Part shown: in pieces, positions 9,306 through 21,349 of the stretch
How positions within the stretch are numbered: the first letter of the stretch is position 1
Layout: each line of letters starts with the position of its first letter
Assembly: GCA_033032865.1 (NCBI GenBank)
Contig: JAWHQI010000258.1
Span: 1,364,001 to 1,428,000, forward strand
From: Dactylorhiza incarnata
Taxonomy: Eukaryota; Streptophyta; Magnoliopsida; Asparagales; Orchidaceae
Direction of reading: 5' to 3'
Length of the DNA: 64,000 nucleotides
The notes under the pieces: generated by a model
What the model was told of the DNA's origin: nothing
Seen by the model: the letters and a program-made list of their open reading frames with translations, nothing else
Databases searched by the model: none
Translations under genes and position numbers: made by a program

Positions 9306-12300
9306 ATGAAGTTAGCGGACCTCGTCCAGGGGCACCCAGTTCTCAATATGATCGACAGTAGCGCCAACCACAATTTCATTTCTCATCGTTTGGTGCAACA
9401 CCTCTCCATCCCATATACGCCCTCGCCGAACTTCACCGTCTGTTTAGGAGACGGCCTCCGCCGCCCAACCGTGGGCCCGTGCTCCACCGTAAGGGTCTCC
9501 ATGGGACCTTGTGTTGTGACGACAGATTTCTACGTTTTCGAGCTGGGCGGCATTGACATCATCCTGGGCGTAGCATGACTAGCAACTTTGGGCGACGTTC
9601 AGGTCAACTGGGCCGAGATGTCTATGCAGTTTTGCTGGGAGGGGTCACCCTGCCACCTCGTTGGCGACTCCATTCTGCTCCGAACACCGGTTTCCTTCTG
9701 TGCCATCCACTGCACGACTGATGTGACATTCTCTGCGTGGCTTTGGCAGCTACAGGCCGAGTCGGCGGCCACTCCGGTGCTTTCACCAGACCTCCATCTT
9801 CTTCTCGAGGAGTTCTCCGACGTGTTTACGGCTCCTGTGGGCCTACCTCCAGTGCGAGCCACTGACCATGCCATTCCGCTCCAGCCCCACACCACGGCCG
9901 TATCTGTCCGGCCCTACCGTTATGGGCATCCGCAGAAAGACGAGATCGAACGCCTAGTGCAGGAGATGCTCATGGGCGGCCTCATCCGCCCCAGCGCATG
10001 CCCTTTATCCAGCCCGGTCCTACTCGTGCGAAAAAAAATGGGAGTTGGCGTTTCTGTGTCGACTATCGGGAATTAAACAAGGCCACAGTCCCAGAAAAAT
10101 ACCCCATTCCAGTCATCCAGGAGCTTTTGGACGAGCTCCACGACGCTGTCTTTTTCACGATGCTTAACCTCCGGGCGGGGTACCACCAAATCCGGGTGTG
10201 GCCGGAAGATGTACCAAAGACAGCGTTTCAGACGCATGATGGGCCTACGAGTTCCTGGTCATGCCCTTCGGGCTAACTAACGCTCCGGCCACCTTCTAAG
10301 CCACCATGAACGACATCTTTCGAGCTGTACTCCGACAACACGTCCTTGTTTTTTTGATGATATTTTGGTATATAGCTTATCCTGGCAGGAGCATTTATGT
10401 CATGTTCGCCAAACGCTCGAGACAATTCGTTAGCATCATCTGGTCCTCCACCGCAAGAAGTGCTCGTTCGGGGCAGCCACCATTTGCTACTTGGGCCATA
10501 CGATCTCAGCCTAGGGAGTGGCCATGGACGACGACAAAGTCACGACGGTTCTACATTGGCCGACCCCCACCTCTCTTCAGGATGTCCGAGGCTTTTTCGG
10601 CCTCACCGGTTACTACCGGCGTTTAATTCAGGGGTACAACACCTTGTCTCGACCCCTCACACAGTTGCTCAAATCTACAGAGGAGAGACCGTTTTCATGG
10701 ACTACAGCGGCCATGTCCGCATTCACCGCCCTTAAGGCTGCTCTTGTGAATGGCCAAGTTCTGGCCATGCCCGACTTCACTCAACCCTTCATTGTGGAGT
10801 GTGATGTCTCGGGCACCGGGGTGGGTGCGGTCCTCATGCAGGGTGGCCGCCCCATCGCCTACTACAGCCGGGCATTCTCCACCACCATTCGGAGCCGTTC
10901 GGCTTATGAGAACGAGCTTATGACACTTGTCATGGCAGTGCAACACTGGCGTCCGTACCTTCTGGGACGCGCCTTCATCGTCCGCACCGATCATCATAGC
11001 TTGCGGTTCCTCCTTCAGCAGAAGATCGCCACATCAACACAACAACTTTGGGTGGCAAAGCTCCTTGGGTACGACTTCTCCATCGAATTCCGACCAGGCC
11101 GCACCAACCGAGCGGCGGACGCTCTCTCCCGACAAGTACATTCCCCAGAACTCCGGGCCATCTCCAGGCCGGTCTGTGAGGATGCAAAATCAATTCAAAA
11201 CGACGTCGAGAATGACCCACACCTTCCGGCCATCCGAACGTCTCTCATCGCCAACCCGGAAGGCCACCCTCCTTACTCCCTGGTGGGTGTCTGGCTCTTT
11301 TACCGGGGCCGCCTAGTGCTATCCGCGACCTCCTCTCTCATTTCGCGCCTCATCGTTGAGTTCCATGCTACACCAATTGGAGGCCACGCAGGAGCTTTCC
11401 GCACCTACCGGCGCTCGGCGGCCTCCCTGTACTGGCCGAACATGTTCAAGCAAGTCAAAAACCACGTGGCCGCCTGTCTCCCATGCCAAAAGGCGAAGTA
11501 TGAGGCAATGTTTCTGGCCGGGTTGCTTCAGCCCCTACGCATTCCGGATCGAATTTGGGAGGACATTGCTATGGATTTCATCACACGACTTCCCCGGTCC
11601 AACGGATTCGATTGCGTCCTTGTCGTGGTGGACCGACTCTCCAAGTACGTGCACTTTATTCCTCTCCGGCATCCGTAAACGGCAGCGGGTGTAGCTGACA
11701 GCTTCATCTCCGGAGTCGTGCGACTCCATGGGTTCCCACGATCGATTGTGAGCGATCGCGATCCCCTCTTTTTGAGCAGTTTCTGGACATCCCTATTCCG
11801 CCTTCAAGGCACACACTTCCGCATGAGCTCCACATACCATCCACAAATGGATGGCCAATCAGAGGTTCTCAATCGTTGCTTGGAGACTTACCTACGTTGT
11901 TTCATTGGCGAGAGACCGGGCACGTGGGCCAAATGGTTGGGTTGGCTGAGTATTCATACAACACCGCCTACCAACACGCAGCGGGATCACATCATTTGAA
12001 GCTGTCTATGGCCGACCACCACCAGATGTAGTGCGCCACCTACCCGGAGAGTGCGTCGTACCGAGTTTGGCCGACCACCTCCAAGACCAGGACATCATTC
12101 TGGACAGTCTCAAGCATCATCTTCGCCGGGCCCAAGCAAAAATGACATCCTTCTCCAACCGGAAGCGTCAGGATCTGTCCTTCCAAGTCGGCGAGAAGGT
12201 CTTCATCAAGCTCCACCCTTACCGCCAACTCACGGTCGCCAAGCGCCCTTTCCCCAAACTCGCGTCGCGTTTCGTTGGGTCGTTCACCGTCATGGCCCAG

Positions 12301-12609
12301 ATTGGGGCCGTCGCCTACAAGATCCAACTTCCCGACGGGAGCTGCATCCACCCAGTATTCCATGTCTCTCAGCTTCGCCGCGTCATCGGCGACCATCCAA
12401 CTTTGGACCACATTCCGACTAATCTTGACTACTCCGACTCCGCTGCAATATATCCGCACACCATTCTAGGACGCCGCCACCACCTTCTCGGAGATGCAGC
12501 CCCAGAGGAGATCCTTGTGGCGTGGCGCCACCGTCCCCCGTCCCCCGTCCGAGGCCACTTGGCTGCTGCGAGATTATTTCCGCCGTCAGTTTCCCGACTT
12601 CTGCCTTGA
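9306..12609 (+). pseudogene. pol: Pol of gypsy element 1 (PR-RT-RH-IN), broken
   Basis: Protease at 9306-9578 with degenerate active site MIDSSANHNF (DSSA in place of D-S/T-G-A), ending in a stop. RT at about 9588-10500 shows FCVDYRELNKATVPEKYPIP, then breaks near 10035, 10255 and in the T-run at 10348 that disrupts the DDILVYS catalytic box. A long open segment, 10518-11678, carries the RT thumb (FFGLTGYYRRLIQGY), RNase H (ECDVSGTGVGAVLMQGGR, RTDHHSLRFLL) and the integrase zinc finger (CLPCQKAKYE) plus core start (DRIWEDIAMDFITRLPRS). A TAA at 11676 interrupts the core, which resumes with FPRSIVSDRDPLF and TYHPQMDGQSEVLNR. A frameshift near 11945 precedes the C-terminal domain (12031-12609: HVSQLRRVIGDHP). 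Multiple lesions mean no active polyprotein. Confidence 0.85.
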
Positions 12610-12639
12610 GGACAAGACAAATTTTCTAGACGGCGACAT

Positions 12640-13019
12640 TGTTACGGATATGCACGACGAGGCGCGGACATGGCGGGTCTACAAGCGATGGGAACCGACG
12701 TCGGTGGAGAAGGTGGGCCCGGTTGGTGTCAACGGGGAGAAGCCGACTATGGAAAGCGCCGAGGATATTTAATACTAAAGATGTTGCTATGTTTGCTTTA
12801 TTTCCTATTTAAATATGTTGCTATGTTTGAGTTATTTCCTATTTCCTTTTGTATTCGCTCCTCACCACTATAAGAGGGCATGTGGACCTTGTATTTTTGT
12901 CTTAGATATGAATTAAAAAAGGGCTGCTCCCTTGTTTCTTCTCTCTCAACCCTAGCCTCCTTCTTCTCTCTTCCTCTCCGTCGGCCCTCCCCTTACCGGA
13001 TCTTCTTCGTGCGGTAATA
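12640..13019 (+). repeat. 3' LTR of gypsy element 1
   Basis: 380 bp, starting TGTTACGGATATGCACGACG and ending GCGGTAATA, followed by the TTATG target duplication. Two further copies at 17626-18005 and 22612-22991 belong to the tandem triplication. Confidence 0.85.
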
Positions 13020-13098
13020 TTATGTCTCTCAAAAAATTGTTGACGTTAGCTCCTAGTATATCCGGCATGAGAAATAAGAGTTTTGACACATGTGGAAG

Positions 13099-15536
13099 TG
13101 TTACGAACTAGCTGCGCTGTATTAGGAATTACGAACACAAACGATGAAATTGCATTGCATGAAAATAACACATACAAACTTGGGAAACAGGTTGGGTCCT
13201 CCAAAGTGCTCGGAGGCTGGGTCCTCCAAGCAACTCCTCTCTTCAAAGAGAGCCCAAAACAAGAATGATCTCCAAAGATAAAAGACTCAACCTAATGATT
13301 TCTTATATAGATGGAACCCCACTACATGAGAGAATACCTAAAAGACAAATACATAATTAACTGCGAATACAAGATAATCCATTAAAAGAACCGCGAATTC
13401 GAGAGAACTCTATCGTGAGACTGGGGTCGTCTGAGCGAGCGCATCGCGTGTCTGCAAGACATGAACATAACACTGGCATATTTGTATCAATACACCAATC
13501 CTGAAAATCAACCTTGCCTGCAAGGTCGAGCGAGGGACAGACTTGAAGGCTGCCATTGCAGTGGAAGCATGACAAGTGGGCTATGTCTTCGGTCTGGGTC
13601 GTGAAAATCTGAGAAGCAACGATCGAACTTGTCAGGATCATGCTTTGATTAAGAGAATGCCCTAGAAATAGTGAGCCCAAGTGGACACCAATATCCAGTT
13701 AATTGAAGGGCCACATGAGTATGTAGTGGGTAGGGAGTGTGCATGGGTCTGTTGTTGGGAGGTCCACAATGAAAAGATAAGGAATAATAATAAGGTTGGG
13801 CAGATGGGGGGTGGGGGGCTCAAGAAGGGCGAAACGTGTATGGCCAATGTGATGGAGAAAAAAGGAAGAAAAATGAAGGGTCTGCCATGTTTCATGCACT
13901 TGAGCAACATGTGGTGGGCAGGGTGAGGGCGTGTGTGTGGGTCTGTGGTTTGGTGGTCCAAGAGAAAAAATTATAATACAAATTAATTGTGGTGGTGGCA
14001 GGGTCCAAGGAGGGGAACAATGCGCTGGCCCGTGGGATACAAGTGGATACTGTGAAGTGATGGACCTTGTAAGACATCAGTCGGCTACCCATCGTCTGAG
14101 ACTTGTGATGGTGTGAAGCAGGGGATGGAGACTCTTAGCATGTAACGGCTGTGTGGACACCGAGGAATCGAGAAGAAATGAAACGAGCTGTTGTGGACTA
14201 AAACCTCAGCTGCGGTAGGGCGTGTTGTCACAGGGATTGGTGGGTGCTGTCGGCAGAGTGTAGTATGAGGGTAGACGTGTGTGCTGCGGCGGAGGGCTCG
14301 AGGAGCCGGAAGGAAAAGCGAGATGGCGGGAGCGGGGAGGGACAAACAAGGCACACATCACTAATAGTTGGCGGAGAAACGGGAGTGGCATTCTCGAGCG
14401 GGTTGGCCGTGGAAGTCGACGACAGATCCTGCTCGTCGGGTGCTTCATTGGCAGTCGAGAGAGGCGTGTGGGAGCGAGGACTCGCTACTGGCTTTGGAAA
14501 CCCATGTGGGTTGGCCACGGTTTGCGTTGAAGGCTCAACTGGTTTGGTTGCGACTGAGGAGAAGCTCAGAGCCCGTGCGCCCGTGTTAATCAGAGGATGC
14601 AGGTGGTGGTTGCCGATACATGAATAGTCCTGAGTGTCGAAATCGAGCTGGTTAGGACTCACTCAGATTAGACCAACGAGCAGTTCCTGGAAGTCCCAGT
14701 TTTGCTGTAGGGTGTGGCAGAGCTAGGTCGTCCGATCGAGTCTCGCAGGGACGACATGTTTCTTCTGAAGGCTCTCGGCGTGCTGAAGTCCCTCTGCGAG
14801 CGGTGAGGTGATCGCGGTTTTGAAAGTCGCGATTGATGTGCCTTCATCTAAGGGAATGGGGTATCAGTTTCGCGCGTAGGTGTCCTCCAGAAGGTGCAGG
14901 CTGTTGGGCCCTGTGTTGGAAAGGCCGTGGTTGCAAAAAGGGAGCCGGTCGTGGCTCTTCAGGGTGTGGATAGCGATCGTTCCTCGGATCCCCCAACCCT
15001 TCTGCATCATGATTTCGTCGTAGTGATCGTGGTTGTGTTCCCCTCCGGCGATGGGATGCACGTTGACAGAGGAGTTGGTTGCCGATGATGGCGAGGGCAA
15101 CAAACTAATGGGATGTATCTCTGCAGCGATTCGATCGCGCTTGTCGAGTCGATCGAGCTTGTCGAGTCGATCGAGTTTGGCCCCGAGACGCTCCTCCATG
15201 GCGAGGATGTTTGCGGGCATAGTGTTGTGTCGATCGAGGATCTCGTGGACCGATGCGGCAATGGAGGACGTGGACAAAACATATGGTTTCTTATCAGCGT
15301 TTGAAGGAATTGGTGGTGGAAATTCAGCGACAGAAACCGCAGCCGAAAAACGGCAGGTCGAACCAATTGTTACGAACCAACTGCGTCATATCAAGAATTA
15401 CGACACAAATGATGGAATTGCATTGCATGAAAATAACAGAAACAAACTCGGGAGACAAGCTCCCGCTTAGCACTCGGAGGCTGGGTCCTCCACATCACTC
15501 ATCTATCCAAAGAGAGCCCAAAACAAGAATGATCTT
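13099..15536 (-). mobile_element. Small non-autonomous LTR element (copy 1)
   Basis: Two direct repeats beginning TGTTACGAAC lie at 13099 and 15368 and share ATGAAATTGCATTGCATG-like, CGGAGGCTGGGTCCTCC and AGAGCCCAAAACAAGAATGA blocks. Read on the minus strand they are LTRs ending in GTAACA. The right one (5' LTR) is cut short at about 15536, where sequence diverges. The minus strand of the left LTR has a TATA-like CTATATAAG (about 13305). The interior (13.4-15.37 kb) has no pol domain. Next to the 5' LTR a short minus-strand frame (14864-15277) with a repeated KLDRLDKLDRLDKRDR stretch resembles the N-terminal coiled region of a gypsy gag. Other minus-strand frames (13357-13680, 14228-14662) are unrecognised and probably non-coding. 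Confidence 0.65.
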
Positions 15537-15548
15537 CTATTTTGTTAT

Positions 15549-16339
15549 ACAACAACAACAACACTCAAACCTTTATCCCACTATAGTGGGGTCAGCTATA
15601 TGGATCCTTTGTTGCCATTGTGCCCTATCTTTAGTCATAATCTCATTAATGCCTAAGTACATCATGTCTTTCCTTATAGTTTCATTCTAAGTCTTTATTG
15701 ATCTACCCCTCCCCCATTTAACATGTTTAGTGACTAAACTCTCACAACGCCTAACATGTGCCTTTAATGGTCTCCTTTGTACATGTCCAAACCATCTTAG
15801 TCGAGCTTCTCATATCTTCTCTACAATTGGTGCCACTCCTGTCTTATCCCCGATACATTCATTCCTAATTTTATCCAGTCTCGTGTGTCCACACATCTAC
15901 CTATGCATTCTCATCTCCGCAACTCCATTTTTGCTCATGTACACAGTTCACTGCCCAACACTCAGAACCATAGAGCATCGCTGGTCTACTTACAGTACGA
16001 TAAAACTTGCCTTTAAAATTTAATGGTACTTTATGATCACATAAGATCCTAGATGCGCATCTCCACTTCAACCAACCTGCTTGGATTCTATGTATGACAT
16101 CTTTATCACCACCTCCATCTTTTTGAACTATCGATCCAAGATATTTAAAGCTCTCACTGCAGGAAATATCTTGATCTCCCAATTTAATAACGAAGTCATA
16201 CGTCTTTCTTGCACTGCTAAATTTATGCTCCATATACCCCGTCTTTGCTCTGTTCAACCTAAAACCCTTCTTTTCTAAAGTGTCTCGCCAAGATTCAAGT
16301 TTCGCGTTTACACCCTCGCACGTCTCATCGACCAAAACA
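15549..16339 (-). pseudogene. LINE 3' fragment (copy 1 of the triplication)
   Basis: 3' part of the LINE, cut at the triplication breakpoint after CGACCAAAACA. It retains FKYLGSIVQKDGG and the 3' tail but not the catalytic RT box. Confidence 0.9.
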
Positions 16340-16363
16340 GGGAGCTTTCCGCACTGGCCCAAC
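16340..16363 (+). other. 24-bp filler at the copy 1 / copy 2 junction
   Basis: Sequence absent from both parental ends. It includes GGAGCTTTCCGCAC, which also occurs 50 bp to the right within the copied unit (about 16378; original at 11391). The filler therefore looks templated from nearby sequence, as in microhomology-mediated or replication-template-switch repair. Confidence 0.85.
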
Positions 16364-17595
16364 TGGAGGCCACGCAGGAGCTTTCCGCACCTACCGGCGC
16401 TCGGCGGCCTCCCTGTACTGGCCGAACATGTTCAAGCAAGTCAAAAACCACGTGGCCGCCTGTCTCCCATGCCAAAAGGCGAAGTATGAGGCAATGTTTC
16501 TGGCCGGGTTGCTTCAGCCCCTACGCATTCCGGATCGAATTTGGGAGGACATTGCTATGGATTTCATCACACGACTTCCCCGGTCCAACGAATTCGATTG
16601 CGTCCTTGTCGTGGTGGAGCGACTCTCCAAGTACGTGCACTTTATTCCTCTCCGGCATCCGTAAACAGCAGCGGGTGTAGCTGACAGCTTCATCTCCGGA
16701 GTCGTGCGACTCCATGGGTTCCCACGATCGATTGTGAGCGATCGCGATCCCCTCTTTTTGAGCAGTTTCTGGACATCCCTATTCCGCCTTCAAGGCACAC
16801 ACTTCCGCATGAGCTCCACATACCATCCACAAATGGATGGCCAATCAGAGGTTCTCAATCGTTGCTTGGAGACTTACCTACGTTGTTTCATTGGCGAGAG
16901 ACCGGGCACGTGGGCCAAATGGTTGGGTTGGCTGAGTATTCATACAACACCGCCTACCAACACGCAGCGGGATCACATCATTTGAAGCTGTCTATGGCCG
17001 ACCACCACCAGATGTAGTGCGCCACCTACCCGGAGAGTGCGTCGTACCGAGTTTGGCCGACCACCTCCAAGACCAGGACATCATTCTGGACAGTCTCAAG
17101 CATCATCTTCGCCGGGCCCAAGCAAAAATGACATCCTTCTCCAACCGGAAGCGTCAGGATCTGTCCTTCCAAGTCGGCGAGAAGGTCTTCATCAAGCTCC
17201 ACCCTTACCGCCAACTCACGGTCGCCAAGCGCCCTTTCCCCAAACTCGCGTCGCGTTTCGTTGGGTCGTTCACCGTCATGGCCCAGATTGGGGCCGTCGC
17301 CTACAAGATCCAACTTCCCGACGGGAGCTGCATCCACCCAGTATTCCATGTCTCTCAGCTTCGCCGCGTCATCGGCGACCATCCAACTTTGGACCACATT
17401 CCGACTAATCTTGACTACTCCGACTCCGCTGCAATATATCCGCACACCATTCTAGGACGCCGCCACCACCTTCTCGGAGATGCAGCCCCAGAGGAGATCC
17501 TTGTGGCGTGGCGCCACCGTCCCCCGTCCCCCGTCCGAGGCCACTTGGCTGCTGCGAGATTATTTCCGCCGTCAGTTTCCCGACTTCTGCCTTGA
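16364..17595 (+). pseudogene. Integrase 3' fragment of gypsy element 1 (copy 2)
   Basis: Duplicate of 11378-12609 starting in the integrase zinc finger. It keeps the same TAA after FIPLRHP and the same later frameshift, and adds private substitutions (D-to-E in VVVERLSKY, G-to-E in RSNEFD). It has no protease, RT or RNase H and cannot be expressed as an integrase. The 3' LTR copy follows at 17626-18005. Confidence 0.9.
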
Positions 17596-17625
17596 GGACA
17601 AGACAAATTTTCCAGACGGCGACAT

Positions 17626-18005
17626 TGTTACGGATATGCACGACGAGGCGCGGACATGGCGGGTCTACAAGCGATGGGAACCGACGTCGGTGGAGAAGGT
17701 GGGCCCGGTTGGTGTCAACGGGGAGAAGCCGACTATGGAAAGCGCCGAGGATATTTAATATTAAAGATGTTGCTATGTTTGGTTTATTTCCTATTTAAAT
17801 ATGTTGCTATGTTTGAGTTATTTCCTATTTCCTTTTGTATTCGCTCCTCACCACTATAAGAGGGCATGTGGACCTTGTATTTTTGTCTTAGATATGAATT
17901 AAAAAAGGGCTGCTCCCTTGTTTCTTCTCTCTCAACCCTAGCCTCCTTCTTCTCTCTTCCTCTCCGTCGGCCCTCCCCTTACCGGATCTTCTTCGTGCGG
18001 TAATA
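17626..18005 (+). repeat. 3' LTR of gypsy element 1 (copy 2)
   Basis: Shifted by 4,986 bp from 12640-13019; differs by a few substitutions (for example TTTTCC versus TTTTCT just upstream and GTTTGG versus GTTTGC near 17776). Confidence 0.85.
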
Positions 18006-18084
18006 TTATGTCTCTCAAAAAATTGTTGACGTTAGCTCCTAGTATATCCGGCATGAGAAATAAGAGTTTTGACACATGTGGAAG

Positions 18085-20522
18085 TGTTACGAACTAGCTG
18101 CGCTGTATCAGGAATTACGAACACAAACGATGAAATTGCATTGCATGAAAATAACACATACAAACTTGGGAAACAGGTTGGGTCCTCCAAAGTGCTCGGA
18201 GGCTGGGTCCTCCAAGCAACTCCTCTCTTCAAAGAGAGCCCAAAACAAGAATGATCTCCAAAGATAAAAGACTCAACCTAATGATTTCTTATATAGATGG
18301 AACCCCACTACATGAGAGAATACCTAAAAGACAAATACATAATTAACTGCGAATACAAGATAATCCATTAAAAGAACCGCGAATTCGAGAGAACTCTATC
18401 GTGAGACTGGGGTCGTCTGAGCGAGCGCATCGCGTGTCTGCAAGACATGAACATAACACTGACATATTTGTATCAATACACCAATCCTGAAAATCAACCT
18501 TGCCTGCAAGGTCGAGCGAGGGACAGACTTGAAGGCTGCCATTGCAGTGGAAGCATGACAAGTGGGCTATGTCTTCGGTCTGGGTCGTGAAAATCTGAGA
18601 AGCAACGATCGAACTTGTCAGGATCATGCTTTGATTAAGAGAATGCCCTAGAAATAGTGAGCCCAAGTGGACACCAATATCCAGTTAATTGAAGGGCCAC
18701 ATGAGTATGTAGTGGGTAGGGAGTGTGCATGGGTCTGTTGTTGGGAGGTCCACAATGAAAAGATAAGGAATAATAATAAGGTTGGGCAGATGGGGGGTGG
18801 GGGGCTCAAGAAGGGCGAAACGTGTATGGCCAATGTGATGGAGAAAAAAGGAAGAAAAATGAAGGGTCTGCCATGTTTCATGCACTTGAGCAACATGTGG
18901 TGGGCAGGGTGAGGGCGTGTGTGTGGGTCTGTGGTTTGGTGGTCCAAGAGAAAAAATTAGAATACAAATTAATTGTGGTGGTGGCAGGGTCCAAGGAGGG
19001 GAACAATGCGCTGGCCCGTGGGATACAAGTGGATACTGTGAAGTGATGGACCTTGTAAGACATCAGTCGGCTACCCATCGTCTGAGACTTGTGATGGTGT
19101 GAAGCAGGGGATGGAGACTCTTAGCATGTAACGGCTGTGTGGACACCGAGGAATCGAGAAGAAATGAAACGAGCTGTTGTGGACTAAAACATCAGCTGCG
19201 GTAGGGCGTGTTGTCACAGGGATTGGTGGGTGCTGTCGGCAGAGTGTAGTATGAGGGTAGACATGTGTGCTGCGGCGGAGGGCTCGAGGAGCCGGAAGGA
19301 AAAGCGAGATGGCGGGAGCGGGGAGGGACAAACAAGGCACACATCACTAATAGTTGGCGGAGAAACGGGAGTGGCATTCTCGAGCGGGTTGGCCGTGGAA
19401 GTCGACGACAGATCCTGCTCGTCGGGTGCTTCATTGGCAGTCGAGAGAGGCGTGTGGGAGCGAGGACTCGCTACTGGCTTTGGAAACCCATGTGGGTTGG
19501 CCACGGTTTGCGTTGAAGGCTCAACTGGTTTGGTTGCGACTGAGGAGAAGCTCAGAGCCCGTGCGCCCGTGTTAATCAGAGGATGCAGGTGGTGGTTGCC
19601 GATACATGAATAGTCCTGAGTGTCGAAATCGAGCTGGTTAGGACTCACTCAGATTAGACCAACGAGCAGTTCCTGGAAGTCCCAGTTTTGCTGTAGGGTG
19701 TGGCAGAGCTAGGTCGGCCGATCGAGTCTCGCAGGGACGACATGTTTCTTCTGAAGGCTCTCGGCGTGCTGAAGTCCCTCTGCGAGCGGTGAGGTGATCG
19801 CGGTTTTGAAAGTCGCGATTGATGTGCCTTCATCTAAGGGAATGGGGTATCAGTTTCGCGCGTAGGTGTCCTCCAGAAGGTGCAGGCTGTTGGGCCCTGT
19901 GTTGGAAAGGCCGTGGTTGCAAAAAGGGAGCCGGTCGTGGCTCTTCAGGGTGTGGATAGCGATCGTTCCTCGGATCCCCCAACCCTTCTGCATCATGATT
20001 TCGTCGTAGTGATCGTGGGTGTGTTCCCCTCCGGTGATGGGATGCACGTTGACAGAGGAGTTGGTTGCCGATGATGGCGAGGGCAACAAACTAATGGGAT
20101 GTATCTCTGCAGCGATTCGATCGCGCTTGTCGAGTCGATCGAGCTTGTCGAGTCGATCGAGTTTGGCCCCGAGACGCTCCTCCATGGCGAGGATGTTTGC
20201 GGGCATAGTGTTGTGTCGATCGAGGATCTCGTGGACCGATGCGGCAATGGAGGACGTGGACAAAACATATGGTTTCTTATCAGCGTTTGAAGGAATTGGT
20301 GGTGGAAATTCAGCGACAGAAACCGCAGCCGAAAAACGGCAGGTCGAACCAATTGTTACGAACCAACTGCGTCATATCAAGAATTACGACACAAATGATG
20401 GAATTGCATTGCATGAAAATAACAGAAACAAACTCGGGAGACAAGCTCCCGCTTAGCACTCGGAGGCTGGGTCCTCCACATCACTCATCTATCCAAAGAG
20501 AGCCCAAAACAAGAATGATCTT
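18085..20522 (-). mobile_element. Small non-autonomous LTR element (copy 2 of the triplication)
   Basis: Same element as at 13099-15536, shifted by 4,986 bp, with scattered substitutions. It is not an independent insertion, since its flanks are identical. Confidence 0.65.
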
Positions 20523-20534
20523 CTATTTTGTTAT

Positions 20535-21325
20535 ACAACAACAACAACACTCAAACCTTTATCCCACTATAGTGGGGTCAGCTATATGGATCCTTTGTTG
20601 CCATTGTGCCCTATCTTTAATCATAATCTCATTAATGCCTAAGTACATCATGTCTTTCCTTATAGTTTCATTCTAAGTCTTTATTGATCTACCCCTCCCC
20701 CATTTAACATGTTTAGTGACTAAACTCTCACAACGCCTAACATGTGCCTTTAATGGTCTCCTTTGTACATGTCCAAACCATCTTAGTCGAGCTTCTCATA
20801 TCTTCTCTACAATTGGTGCCACTCCTGTCTTATCCCCGATACATTCATTCCTAATTTTATCCAGTCTCGTGTGTCCACACATCTACCTATGCATTCTCAT
20901 CTCCGCAACTCCATTTTTGCTCATGTACACAGTTCACTGCCCAACACTCAGAACCATAGAGCATCGCAGGTCTACTTACAGTACGATAAAACTTGCCTTT
21001 AAAATTTAATGGTACTTTATGATCACATAAGATCCTAGATGCGCATCTCCACTTCAACCAACCTGCTTGGATTCTATGTATGACATCTTTATCACCACCT
21101 CCATCTTTTTGAACTATCGATCCAAGATATTTAAAGCTCTCACTGCAGGAAATATCTTGATCTCCCAATTTAATAACGAAGTCATACGTCTTTCTTGCAC
21201 TGCTAAATTTATGCTCCATATACCCCGTCTTTGCTCTGTTCAACCTAAAACCCTTCTTTTCTAAAGTGTCTCGCCAAGATTCAAGTTTCGCGTTTACACC
21301 CTCGCACGTCTCATCGACCAAAACA
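20535..21325 (-). pseudogene. LINE 3' fragment (copy 2 of the triplication)
   Basis: Same fragment as 15549-16339, shifted by 4,986 bp, ending at the same breakpoint before the 24-bp filler. Confidence 0.9.
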
Positions 21326-21349
21326 GGGAGCTTTCCGCACTGGCCCAAC
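21326..21349 (+). other. 24-bp filler at the copy 2 / copy 3 junction
   Basis: Identical to the filler at 16340-16363. The second duplication must therefore have arisen by unequal exchange or further replication of an already joined tandem pair, not by an independent breakage. Confidence 0.85.

Larger units (their letters stand above)
7615..13019 (+). mobile_element. Ty3/gypsy LTR retrotransposon 1 (complete, inactive)
   Basis: A 5,405-bp element with LTRs at 7615-8020 and 12640-13019 and the perfect target duplication TTATG (7610-7614 and 13020-13024). LTRs start TGTTACGGATATGC. Their ends read GCG(A/G)TAATA, where the expected inverted terminus would be GTAACA, so the last C has mutated. 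Order is gag, protease, RT, RNase H, integrase, typical of Ty3/gypsy. The integrase tail with ILVAWRHRPP and an aromatic-rich ending resembles the chromodomain region of plant chromoviruses. The pol end overlaps the 3' LTR. Frameshifts and stops in gag, PR, RT and IN make it inactive. Its 3' third was later copied in the tandem triplication. Confidence 0.9.

Noticed and set aside
14228..14662. 144-residue minus-strand frame, repeated at 19214 and 24200
   Set aside because: No recognisable domain; Ser/Pro-rich composition inside a non-autonomous LTR element; the opposite strand is also open.
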